64,000 nucleotides of DNA from contig JAEOTS010000152.1 in NCBI GenBank assembly GCA_016839745.1, forward strand, positions 1-64,000, read 5' to 3'. A model generated the notes under the pieces. It worked only from the letters and a program-made list of their open reading frames with translations, did no database searches and was not told where the DNA came from. Below are positions 35,157 to 43,230 of this stretch, piece after piece. Position 1 is the stretch's first letter; each line of letters starts with the position of its first letter. This DNA is from Promethearchaeota archaeon (lineage in GTDB: Archaea > Asgardarchaeota > Lokiarchaeia > Sigyniarchaeales > SOKP01). The position numbers were made by a program, and so were the translations under genes.

Positions 35157-37658
35157 TTACATCGAATGCGATTCTCTAGCAATTATCTCGTCTTGTAACT
35201 CTTTTCCGATGGCGTTAAAGTAAGCGTTATAGCCCGTAATTCGCACTAAGAGATTAGTATAATTTTCGGGATGCTTTTGAGCATCTTTTAGCATATCTAC
35301 ATCAAGCATGTTGACTTGTAAGCAAGTTCCTCCGTTTTCAATATATCCTCGTAAATATGATTTGAATTTTTCTTTGTGTTCTGGATTCTTAAGAATTGCT
35401 GGATTGAATGTAATCGTATGGCTTGCTCCGTTAGGTAAAAAGTTAATATATTCACCATCTTCTGTTTTTCCTCCTAAAGCAATACCCACCGAATTAGTAA
35501 CTGCGGTAGGGCCTTTTAGGTCTACTCCATTTGAAGGACAAATTGCGTTAGAGAGGAAAGTCCCCATATTTCGGCCATTTGGAGTAGCTATTGTCAAACT
35601 GGCGTCAGCTCCAGCCCAATAGTTCCAGGAAAGCATGCCAGGTCGAAATTGAAAATCGGTAGGAGTTTTATATTTCCATGTTTCGTCAGCCCACACTTCC
35701 ATAACTTTTTGAGCTAACTCATCAGCGCTATCGACATCGTTTCCGTATTTAGGCGCTCGATTTTTTAAGATTGTTTGAATCACAGCGTATTCTTCTCCTT
35801 CAAAATCGTTAATCAAGGCATCTTTAATGTGAGATATGGTGTATTTCTTATCGTCGTAAACAAATTTTTTAATTGCCAATAAAGAATCGACGGTAGTAGC
35901 AAAACCAACGCCCTCAACTGTTATAAATCTTAACTCAGGCCCACCACATCTAATATCTAATCCTCTTTCAGCGCACCCTCGAACTAAAGACGACAAATAT
36001 GGTGTAGGCATATATTCAGCTCTAATTGATTCAGTTAAATTATATATATCTACAGTGTATTTAATGAGAAATTGTACTTGTTTTTTCCAGGCATTCCAAA
36101 ATTCCTCCCAAGTTTTAAATTTCTCAGGATTACCAGTTTTCGGCCCAATTTGTTCACCTTTCTTTGTAGCAACATCATTACCGGGCATATTCTTCCCGTT
36201 CCATAGAATCAATTCAAGACTCTTTGTTAAGTTTGGATTACAATTCACTGTACCAGATCTATCGTTTCCCTGCATTGTGTTTTCTAAGCATCCAACGCAA
36301 GCATAATCCCAAGCATCTTCTGGAGATATACCTTCCGCAATCATACCTGCGATACTTCTCTCGTCGAAATTTATAAGAAATGGGGCTCCTTGCGAACGGG
36401 AGATCATATCAACTATGATATTTAACAATTTCTCGGGAGATTTTCTATGTAGTCTAACATTCGGCTTTGGTTCTAAGATAGGAGACCATTCGTCAATGAC
36501 TTCCAAAATAGTATAGGTCAATTCGTTAGTCAAATCTTCGCCGTTAGGCCCACAACCACTAAGAGTCATCAATTGTCCAAACCCTGAAGTAATACCCTGC
36601 TTTCCTACTTTGATTAGGGCGTCATAAGCAGTATTGCAATGAAACCAGAAACTTCCTATAATATCTTTAGCAAATTCTTTTGAGATGTTTTTTTCGTCAA
36701 TTACATCTTTTTTATATAAATCCCAGAGGTGTTGATCAGTTCGACCAAATGATGTACCCGGACCAGGGTAAGATTCTTCTGCCATTATTAGCATGTGAGT
36801 TACCCATATCGCTTGAAGCCCTTGCCAAAAAGTCTCAGCGGGCTCCCATGGAACTTTTTCGAGGTTTTTAGCCATCTGTTCTAATTCTTTTACTCTTTCA
36901 GACGAGTTTGCTGTTTCTTTAAGTCTTCTACATTCTTCAGCGTATTTTTGAGCGAATTTTCTTGGTATCTCCGAAGCTTCTAACATGGCTCTTAATTCTT
37001 GGCCTTTAGAACCCTTTTTTTCTCGTTCTGATAATTGTTTGTATTGAGCCTTTATTTTTTCATGTATGAACTTGAATCCTTTTGTGATTATGGTTTCGTG
37101 ATCCGGGATAAGGTGTCCTCCCGTTGCCCCGGTATTTCCAAAACCAGATTTATGAAATTTGTAAAATTTATGTCTAGTTTTCAGATTTTCCTTCCAATAT
37201 TTATTGGTCTCTGTTTCGTTTAAACAATCGCTCAATTGAGTGTTAAACCTACCACCAGCAATTAAATCGTTTTCAGATATGATCTCGTGAGGTACATAAT
37301 CGAGCATGACCGTCTCAAAAAATTTTATCTTGCGTTCTGGTAAAGACAATTCCCAGAAACCGTCAGGTAATGATACTGTAATAGCTACAGATCTCAAACA
37401 CCCCTCAAAAACACCCTTACCCTTATTACCTATGTAAAAGTGAACCTCAGGAGTGACATAGTAATCAAATTCGCACCAAATTATATCCCAATCTGTGCCA
37501 GTAGTGAAAGACATGAATTCGTTATTCCACTCTCGTTTAACTCCTTTGAAGTAATAATCCCTTAACCATTTAGATCTTTTGGAAAAATGGTGAGGTTCAG
37601 CAATGTTATATCTTGGTTCTTCTTTCTTAGTTTCTGTTCTATGTTTAGAATCGCTCAT
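35157..37658 (-). CDS. Glycyl-radical enzyme (pyruvate formate-lyase-like), substrate unknown
   Basis: 833-residue PFL-like enzyme. The active-site thiyl Cys457 sits in ACVGCLENTMQGND, with Glu459 two residues on, the Cys-x-Glu arrangement seen in eliminases and decarboxylases; pyruvate formate-lyase has Cys-Cys instead. The glycyl-radical site is VRITGYNAYF near the end (Gly809). Other family segments are present (GHLIPDHETIITKGF, NVRLHRKSPEKLL). The motif is GCLEN rather than the GC(V/I)EP of choline and diol enzymes, so neither can be assigned. It needs an activase; the candidate is at 11-12 kb. Oxygen-sensitive, thus anaerobic. It is followed by the NPD copy 3 gene. Confidence 0.93.
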   Translation of the reverse strand: MSDSKHRTETKKEEPRYNIAEPHHFSKRSKWLRDYYFKGVKREWNNEFMSFTTGTDWDIIWCEFDYYVTPEVHFYIGNKGKGVFEGCLRSVAITVSLPDGFWELSLPERKIKFFETVMLDYVPHEIISENDLIAGGRFNTQLSDCLNETETNKYWKENLKTRHKFYKFHKSGFGNTGATGGHLIPDHETIITKGFKFIHEKIKAQYKQLSEREKKGSKGQELRAMLEASEIPRKFAQKYAEECRRLKETANSSERVKELEQMAKNLEKVPWEPAETFWQGLQAIWVTHMLIMAEESYPGPGTSFGRTDQHLWDLYKKDVIDEKNISKEFAKDIIGSFWFHCNTAYDALIKVGKQGITSGFGQLMTLSGCGPNGEDLTNELTYTILEVIDEWSPILEPKPNVRLHRKSPEKLLNIIVDMISRSQGAPFLINFDERSIAGMIAEGISPEDAWDYACVGCLENTMQGNDRSGTVNCNPNLTKSLELILWNGKNMPGNDVATKKGEQIGPKTGNPEKFKTWEEFWNAWKKQVQFLIKYTVDIYNLTESIRAEYMPTPYLSSLVRGCAERGLDIRCGGPELRFITVEGVGFATTVDSLLAIKKFVYDDKKYTISHIKDALINDFEGEEYAVIQTILKNRAPKYGNDVDSADELAQKVMEVWADETWKYKTPTDFQFRPGMLSWNYWAGADASLTIATPNGRNMGTFLSNAICPSNGVDLKGPTAVTNSVGIALGGKTEDGEYINFLPNGASHTITFNPAILKNPEHKEKFKSYLRGYIENGGTCLQVNMLDVDMLKDAQKHPENYTNLLVRITGYNAYFNAIGKELQDEIIARESHSM

Positions 37659-37898
37659 TTATATTAGCTCCCCATTATTCTTATTTTAAATTAGAAATAA
37701 AGGAAATATTTTATTAAATTTAAGTATGAATCAATAATAAATATTCGAATTATTTCATATAATTTTAGTTTTTAATTATTTACTAGAGCGGAGAAATTGA
37801 TTTAAAGTAATTTATAAAAGATTGAAAAAAAATTTAAGTTATTATTCTGATTATTATGTGTAATTTTGATTCGAGTTACAAAATAATGGAGATATATC

Positions 37899-38843
37899 TT
37901 GTCTGATAAAAATGACTTTGAACTAGTAATTATTGGTGGTGGACCCGCGGGATTAACAGCTGCAATTTATGGGGGGAGAATGGGTTTAAAGACTGCTCTT
38001 TTTGAAGGTAAGGCATTTGGAGGTCTCGCTGGAACAGCTCCCAAAATTGAAAACTATCCCGGATTTGAGAGCATCAACGGACTTGAATTAACTGAAAAGA
38101 TGAGGAAACAAGCTGAAATATATGGAACAACCTTTTTTTATAATGAAGTCTCAGCAATCAATCCGAAAGAACTGACTGTAACTACAAGTAAAGGGGAAAC
38201 GAGAGCAAAATCTATAATTATTGCAACGGGTTCAAAACATCTTTCACTTGGGTTGCCTAATGAATATCAATTAATAGGTAACGGGATATCCTACTGTGCA
38301 ACTTGTGACGGTCCACTTTTTAGAGATCAAGTAGTAGCTACGGTTGGCGGTAGCAATGCCGCAGGTCTAGAAGTAATTTATCTTTCTGGCGTTGCAAAAA
38401 AAGTTTACCTTATTCATAGACGGCACTGTTTGCGAGCAGAAGCATGTATTGTAGATGAGGTTGATTCATTACCGAATGTTGTACCAATGTACAATTGCAC
38501 TATCGAGGAAGCTATACCTAAAGATGACAAATTAGGAGAAATAAAAGTTAAAAATATTGAAACTGGCGAAATAACAAGTATAAATGTGAATGCTCTTTTT
38601 ATTGCGATAGGAGTTGAGCCACAGAGTGAATTAGCAAAAAACTCAGGGATTGAACTTGATAAGGATAACAATATTAAAGTTGATAAAAATCAAGAAACTA
38701 ATTTTCCAGGTATATATGCAGCGGGAGACGTAACTGGTGGAATACGGCAGGTAACCACTGCTACTGGTGAAGGAACCACTGCAGCTATGAATGCGTATCT
38801 TTTCATCAAACAAGGTTGGTATGGAGATGGGTTGAAGAAATAA
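37899..38843 (+). CDS. trxB: Thioredoxin reductase (NADPH type)
   Basis: FAD-dependent disulfide reductase, 314 residues. FAD site GGGPAGLTAAIYGGRMG, redox-active CxxC in SYCATCDGPLF, nucleotide site VGGSNAAGLEVIYLS, and HRRHCLRAE, whose HRRxxxR pattern predicts NADPH preference. The C-terminal FAD segment is GIYAAGDVTGGIRQVTTATG. The start appears to be TTG (tcttgtctgat...), giving MSDKNDFELVII. It would keep thioredoxin reduced in the cytosol. It stands alone, with xerA 60 bases further on the same strand. Confidence 0.95.
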   Translation: MSDKNDFELVIIGGGPAGLTAAIYGGRMGLKTALFEGKAFGGLAGTAPKIENYPGFESINGLELTEKMRKQAEIYGTTFFYNEVSAINPKELTVTTSKGETRAKSIIIATGSKHLSLGLPNEYQLIGNGISYCATCDGPLFRDQVVATVGGSNAAGLEVIYLSGVAKKVYLIHRRHCLRAEACIVDEVDSLPNVVPMYNCTIEEAIPKDDKLGEIKVKNIETGEITSINVNALFIAIGVEPQSELAKNSGIELDKDNNIKVDKNQETNFPGIYAAGDVTGGIRQVTTATGEGTTAAMNAYLFIKQGWYGDGLKK

Positions 38844-38904
38844 ATAAGGCAACTCATTATTTTACATATTACCTAGATATTACACTCTATTTTGTAATAT
38901 CACG

Positions 38905-39849
38905 ATGTTATTTCTTTTTATGGTAGATAATAAGATTTCAGATTTTATCGATGATTTTCTGATTTCAAAGGAAGTAGAAGAGGGATGTGCGCCCTCAACT
39001 ATCAAAGCGTATCGATACGATCTTGAAAAGTTTATTAACCTTGTAGGAGATTTAGCTCTTGAATCCCCAATGGTGCGTCAGAGAATTAGACTCTTTCTAA
39101 AGCAGCTGAAAGATTTAGAGTATACTAAAAAGGGTATAAGTAGAAAAATAGCCTCGTTGAGATCTTATTTTAAGTTTTTAACTCTCAATGAATTTATAAC
39201 TAAAAATCCTATGACCACTATAAAATCTCCCAAAATAAAGTTAGAAGAGAGTCTCCCTAAATTTCTTGATGTTTCTGACATTGAAGTAATATTTAATAAG
39301 TTAAAAGATAGAAAATTGTTTAACTCTAGGAAGAGTCAGAGATATTATTTGATTGTAAGGCTACTTTATTCTACTATGGCTCGTGTAAGCGAACTATGCG
39401 ATATAAAAATAAGAGACATTGATTTCAACAAAGGCTACATAAGACTAAAGGGTAAGGGAAGTAAAGAAAGAATTGTGCCCGTTGACTATAATACTTTAAA
39501 TCTGTTTAACGAATATCTAAGCAATCGAATCTCTTATAGTACTGAGGATTATCTTTTAGTAAACACGAGAAATCAAAAATTAAATCCTCGAGTCATTCAG
39601 GCAGATATAAAAACGATAAAAGAGAAGTGTGGTTTCCCAGATTCTAAGATTATAACTCCTCATGTATTTAGGCATACTGGTGCTACACATCTTAGGAGAT
39701 CGGGAATGGATATCAGTGAATTACAGGATATTTTAGGGCACAGTTCTCCAAATACAACTCGTATCTATGCTAAGAATGATATAACCAAGTTAAGACAGTC
39801 TTATTCTGCGATGCATCCATTAAATAATGATAACTTAAAATTACGATAA
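38905..39849 (+). CDS. xerA: Tyrosine recombinase, XerA/XerC/D family
   Basis: Site-specific recombinase, 314 residues. The SAM-like N-terminal domain covers about residues 12-100 and the catalytic domain 120-300. All catalytic residues are visible: Arg in TMARVSELCDI, Lys in LKGKGSKERIVPV, HxxR in HVFRHTGATHL, His in LGHSSPNTT and Tyr in RIYAKND. No phage genes or attachment sites surround it, so chromosome-dimer resolution by a XerA-type enzyme is more likely than integration. The start may be ATG 38905 or 38920 (MVDNKISDF). It precedes the replication initiator gene on the same strand. No dif-like site was recognised by eye. Confidence 0.93.
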   Translation: MLFLFMVDNKISDFIDDFLISKEVEEGCAPSTIKAYRYDLEKFINLVGDLALESPMVRQRIRLFLKQLKDLEYTKKGISRKIASLRSYFKFLTLNEFITKNPMTTIKSPKIKLEESLPKFLDVSDIEVIFNKLKDRKLFNSRKSQRYYLIVRLLYSTMARVSELCDIKIRDIDFNKGYIRLKGKGSKERIVPVDYNTLNLFNEYLSNRISYSTEDYLLVNTRNQKLNPRVIQADIKTIKEKCGFPDSKIITPHVFRHTGATHLRRSGMDISELQDILGHSSPNTTRIYAKNDITKLRQSYSAMHPLNNDNLKLR

Positions 39850-39997
39850 GTTATCAATTATAAAATTTTTATAACATCGTAAGTCAATAATCTATTAATG
39901 TTCTAGTAAAAAGTTAAAAGTATAAGAAAGTTTAAACTTAATTTGTTCTATAATTACTTATATATCACTAAAAATTTCATTTAGGAACCAGTTAATC

Positions 39998-41191
39998 ATG
40001 GACGAGAATGGTTTTAGAAAACTTTTCATGAAGAAGTCAGTTTTCAAGCAAGCTAGCACGCTTGATATGAGTTATGTGCCCGAAAAATTATATTGTCGTG
40101 ATGACGCAATAAATACCTTATTTTTTAACTTTAGAAGGATTCTTGATGAAGAAGAGCAACCTTCTATCAACTGCTTAATTTTGGGAAAAGGTGGAGTTGG
40201 GAAAACCTGTACCGCGAGATTCTTCGGTAAAAACTTCAAAAGTATTGCGTTAGAAAAAGACATCAATATATTTACTGAATATTATAATTGTATAAACTTC
40301 CGTTCAAAAAGTAAGATAATACGTGAACTATTAGCTAAACACACCCATGGAAGTGGACGCGGTTTCGCAGACGAAGAAGCCCTTAAATTAATTCTGAAAC
40401 AGTTAATAAGAGAAAAAAGTTATATGCTGTTGGTAATTGACGAAATTCATTTATTGAGACCAGATGAAATCTTAGCTTTTTTAGATATAGCAGAAACTTA
40501 TGGGCATCAAAACGCCAAACTCTCAATAATATTAATCTCCAGAAATAAAGATTGGATGAGAATTGAAACTGAAAGAATTTTAAGTAGAATAAACGAGAAA
40601 CTTACACTTAAGCCTTATAATTATGAAGAAGCAAAACAGATATTAGAGTATAGAAGCGAGCTTGCATTAAAAGAGTACGTTGTTGATGATGATATTTTAG
40701 ATATGGTAAGTCGCATCGTTGCTGATCATCAAGATATGCGTCATGGAATTGAGATTTTAAGAAAAAGTGGATTATATGCTGATAGAGAGGGTTTAGATCG
40801 GATAAATGCAGACATTATTAGGGAAGCTTCAAATGATGTGTATCCTACATTTAGGGGAGAAATCGTAGATCAGCTTAGCGATCAAGAGCTACTAGCGTTA
40901 TTTGGAATTGCTAGATCTTTAATAAACAAAGATGAACCATATGCACTTGTTGACGAAGCCTTTAACGAATATCAAATAATTAGCGAGACCTATTCAATAG
41001 AGCCACATGTTAAAATGAGCTTTCGAAAGTATATACGGACGCTTAACCAACTAAAGATAATTGCTTCAAAAACAGTAAGAATCGAAGAAGCAGAGCGAGG
41101 AAGGCACTTAGAAATTACATTATTAGATATCCCCGCGGTTAAATTAGAAGAATTTTTAATTGAGATTTTCGACAGAAAATTCGGTTCGTAA
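39998..41191 (+). CDS. cdc6: Orc1/Cdc6-type replication initiator
   Basis: AAA+ origin-recognition protein, 397 residues. It opens with the family N-terminus (PEKLYCRDDAINTLFFNFRR). Walker A is GKGGVGKT, where most archaeal copies have GxPGTGKT. Walker B is LLVIDEIHLL and the sensor-2 helix is QDMRHGIEILRKSGLYADRE. Residues about 295-397 form a winged-helix DNA-binding domain (YEIS-type, here NEYQIISETYSIEPHVKMSF). Archaeal initiator genes normally lie next to the origin they recognise. No clear ORB repeats were found by eye in the flanks. The variant Walker A may signal a diverged second-class initiator. Confidence 0.9.
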   Translation: MDENGFRKLFMKKSVFKQASTLDMSYVPEKLYCRDDAINTLFFNFRRILDEEEQPSINCLILGKGGVGKTCTARFFGKNFKSIALEKDINIFTEYYNCINFRSKSKIIRELLAKHTHGSGRGFADEEALKLILKQLIREKSYMLLVIDEIHLLRPDEILAFLDIAETYGHQNAKLSIILISRNKDWMRIETERILSRINEKLTLKPYNYEEAKQILEYRSELALKEYVVDDDILDMVSRIVADHQDMRHGIEILRKSGLYADREGLDRINADIIREASNDVYPTFRGEIVDQLSDQELLALFGIARSLINKDEPYALVDEAFNEYQIISETYSIEPHVKMSFRKYIRTLNQLKIIASKTVRIEEAERGRHLEITLLDIPAVKLEEFLIEIFDRKFGS

Positions 41192-41280
41192 GTTACTTCA
41201 TAATCTTCTTATTAATTTCATATCAAACTGATATTTTTCTTACACTTTTCATTAAACAGCAGAAAATATTAAAAACTCCC

Positions 41281-41397
41281 TTAATTCAATAGTCTAAGGG
41301 ATATTTTATCCGATACAAAAAAAAGGAGGATAAAAACACCTGCTCCAACGATACTGAAGAATATCATAATTAGATTGAAGATTTCAATTTCTCTCAT
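41281..41397 (-). CDS. Possible single-helix micropeptide (38 aa)
   Basis: Not in the track. The minus frame reads MREIEIFNLIMIFFSIVGAG, continuing hydrophobic to FILLFFV, then a polar SDKISLRLLN end. It would be a single-pass membrane peptide. The region between the initiator and the zinc-ribbon gene otherwise holds no gene. No ribosome site is obvious, and hydrophobic frames are easily produced by T-rich strands, so this is a weak call. Confidence 0.25.
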   Translation of the reverse strand: MREIEIFNLIMIFFSIVGAGVFILLFFVSDKISLRLLN

Positions 41398-41505
41398 AAC
41401 TATTATCCCTGATTTACTAGTAATGGTAATAAGAAAAAGTCTTTCCCTTTTGAAGAATTTAAACTACATTACATAAATGATTTGCTGGTTAATTTATATT
41501 TTTAA

Positions 41506-41736
41506 TCAATAGTTCTTTTTTTCATCCTTACTCTTACTATACCAGTCAAGCCATTCTTTTCTTCGGTTTTTTGCTTTCTGTACCTCATCTGCATCTGATC
41601 CTCGTTCATCTCGTATCCGATACCAATAACGATCTAACTCACTACGAGTTAAAGATAATCCACAAGAACTACATACCATAAGACGATTGTCGGGATTGTA
41701 TTTCATGTTTCCAGCGCATTCTGGACATCTAGCCAT
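41506..41736 (-). CDS. Small zinc-ribbon protein (76 aa)
   Basis: Two CxxC knuckles form a TFIIB-like ribbon: MARCPECAGNMKYNPDNRLM then VCSSCGLSL. The rest is a charged helical tail (ELDRYWYRIRDERGSDADEV and onwards to KEWLDWYSKSK). Proteins of this pattern and size are widespread and conserved in archaea without a known role; nucleic-acid binding is a reasonable guess. The zinc site is intact. It is convergent with the initiator gene and divergent from the DUF362 gene. Confidence 0.85.
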   Translation of the reverse strand: MARCPECAGNMKYNPDNRLMVCSSCGLSLTRSELDRYWYRIRDERGSDADEVQKAKNRRKEWLDWYSKSKDEKKNY

Positions 41737-41890
41737 TATTTATCTCAAATATTTTAATTTTTCTTATCTCTGATTAAAATAGAATTAAACACAGTTAAAA
41801 TAATTAATGCATATCATATAATCTCTAAATTTATTTTTAATGATTACTTAACCTAATAATACATTTTACTAAGATTATTGAATGAAATAA

Positions 41891-43135
41891 TTGAGAAATA
41901 TGAAGTCAGATGTTTATTATTTTACGGCAAGAACCAACAATCATGAAGAAAGTTTAAGTAAGGTTAAAGGGCCCTTAGCCTTGGAGAATATTGGTTTTAA
42001 CAGTAAAGTAAATAATGGAGATAAGGTTGTAATAAAAACTCATTTTGGTGCTTTAGAGAATGTAAGATATTTACGACCCTGTTATATTAGGTTTTTATGT
42101 GATCATGTAAAAACATTAGGAGGAGTTCCTTACGTAGCAGAATCGTGTGGTTGGGGTGCTCCAGAAGAGATTACAGGGATTCACACTGAATATAGTGGGC
42201 GAGCTGGTGAAGAAGAATATTTAGAAGTGGCTAAGATGCATGGATTTACTGAAGATACTATGGGGGCGAAACTTCTGATGCTTGACGGTCGCGTTGGTAT
42301 AAATAATATAAAGCATAGTATTAATGGTAAGCGATTTAATGAAGTTTTGGTTGCGGGGAGGTTGAAGGAATTCGATCACATGGTTTTAGCAACCCATTTT
42401 AAAGGACACGCTGGTGCTGGTTTTGGAGGTGCTCTTAAAAATCTAGGAATTGGATGTGTAAGTAAGGGTGGGAAAGTTCAAGCCCATATGGGAAAAAAAT
42501 TCGAGTTCGATTTTAATGCACCTATATCCGATTACGAAACCTGTTTGAAAATCTGCCCGACAAATGCATTAAGAGAAGGTCCAGACGGGAAGTTAATACG
42601 GGACGAAAAAAAATGTAGATATTGTTACATGTGTAAGTCTGTATGTAAAAACAATGTGATAGATACCGGTTCATCAACGCAGGAAGAATTTATTATTCAA
42701 ATGGTAGATAATGCCGCTGGTGTGGTTGATTATTACGGTAAAAATAAAATATATTATTTAAATTATGTTATAGATGTAACATGGCAATGTGACTGCACAG
42801 GTGGTTCTGATGTGCCATTTGTAAGTGATATTGGGATTTTATCTTCGCTTGATCCAGTAGCTGTCGATCAGAGTGCCGTTGATTTGATCCATTTATCTTT
42901 CATGAATCCGCATTCAATTTTGGGTGATATTGGAAACATTTCCAAAGAAAAACCAAATGAATGGTTTTCTTATACACCTAGATTTGATCCAGAAACACAC
43001 GAATTGGATTTAAATTCCAATGGGAAGGAATCCAAACATTGGGAGGTACAGCTAAGAGCAGCTGAAGATATTGGATTAGGGTCCCGAGATTATAATTTAA
43101 TAGAAGTAAATATAGAAAGTAAGAAGAAGAACTAA
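41891..43135 (+). CDS. DUF362 protein with ferredoxin-type cluster
   Basis: The N-terminal DUF362 domain covers about residues 10-195: GDKVVIKTHFGALENVRYLR, PYVAESCGWG and HMVLATHFKGHAGAGFGGAL. A ferredoxin segment at about residues 215-255 holds CLKICPTNAL and the fuller CRYCYMCKSVCKNN, enough for at least one [4Fe-4S] cluster. The C-terminal half returns to DUF362-like sequence (SDVPFVSDIGILSSLDPVAVD). The family's reaction is unknown; electron transfer in anaerobic metabolism is presumed. The track starts at TTG; ATG 41900 (MKSDVYYFTA) is more likely. It precedes the class V aminotransferase by about 95 bases. Confidence 0.88.
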   Translation: MRNMKSDVYYFTARTNNHEESLSKVKGPLALENIGFNSKVNNGDKVVIKTHFGALENVRYLRPCYIRFLCDHVKTLGGVPYVAESCGWGAPEEITGIHTEYSGRAGEEEYLEVAKMHGFTEDTMGAKLLMLDGRVGINNIKHSINGKRFNEVLVAGRLKEFDHMVLATHFKGHAGAGFGGALKNLGIGCVSKGGKVQAHMGKKFEFDFNAPISDYETCLKICPTNALREGPDGKLIRDEKKCRYCYMCKSVCKNNVIDTGSSTQEEFIIQMVDNAAGVVDYYGKNKIYYLNYVIDVTWQCDCTGGSDVPFVSDIGILSSLDPVAVDQSAVDLIHLSFMNPHSILGDIGNISKEKPNEWFSYTPRFDPETHELDLNSNGKESKHWEVQLRAAEDIGLGSRDYNLIEVNIESKKKN

Positions 43136-43230
43136 TTTTTTTAAAAACATTCTATTTTTATTTAACAAAATTTTTATCGTAAATTAAATTAAAGATATAA
43201 CTAAAGCTTCTCTTTAAGATTAAAGGTGAA

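Noticed and set aside
35157-37658. Alkylsuccinate or benzylsuccinate synthase (hydrocarbon activation)
   Set aside because: Tempting because of the nearby acyl-CoA genes, but the Glu two residues after the active-site Cys points to an eliminase or decarboxylase class, and no accessory subunits are present.
38905-39849. Integrase of a mobile element
   Set aside because: No phage or plasmid genes, no att repeats and a housekeeping neighbourhood next to Cdc6; XerA is more likely.
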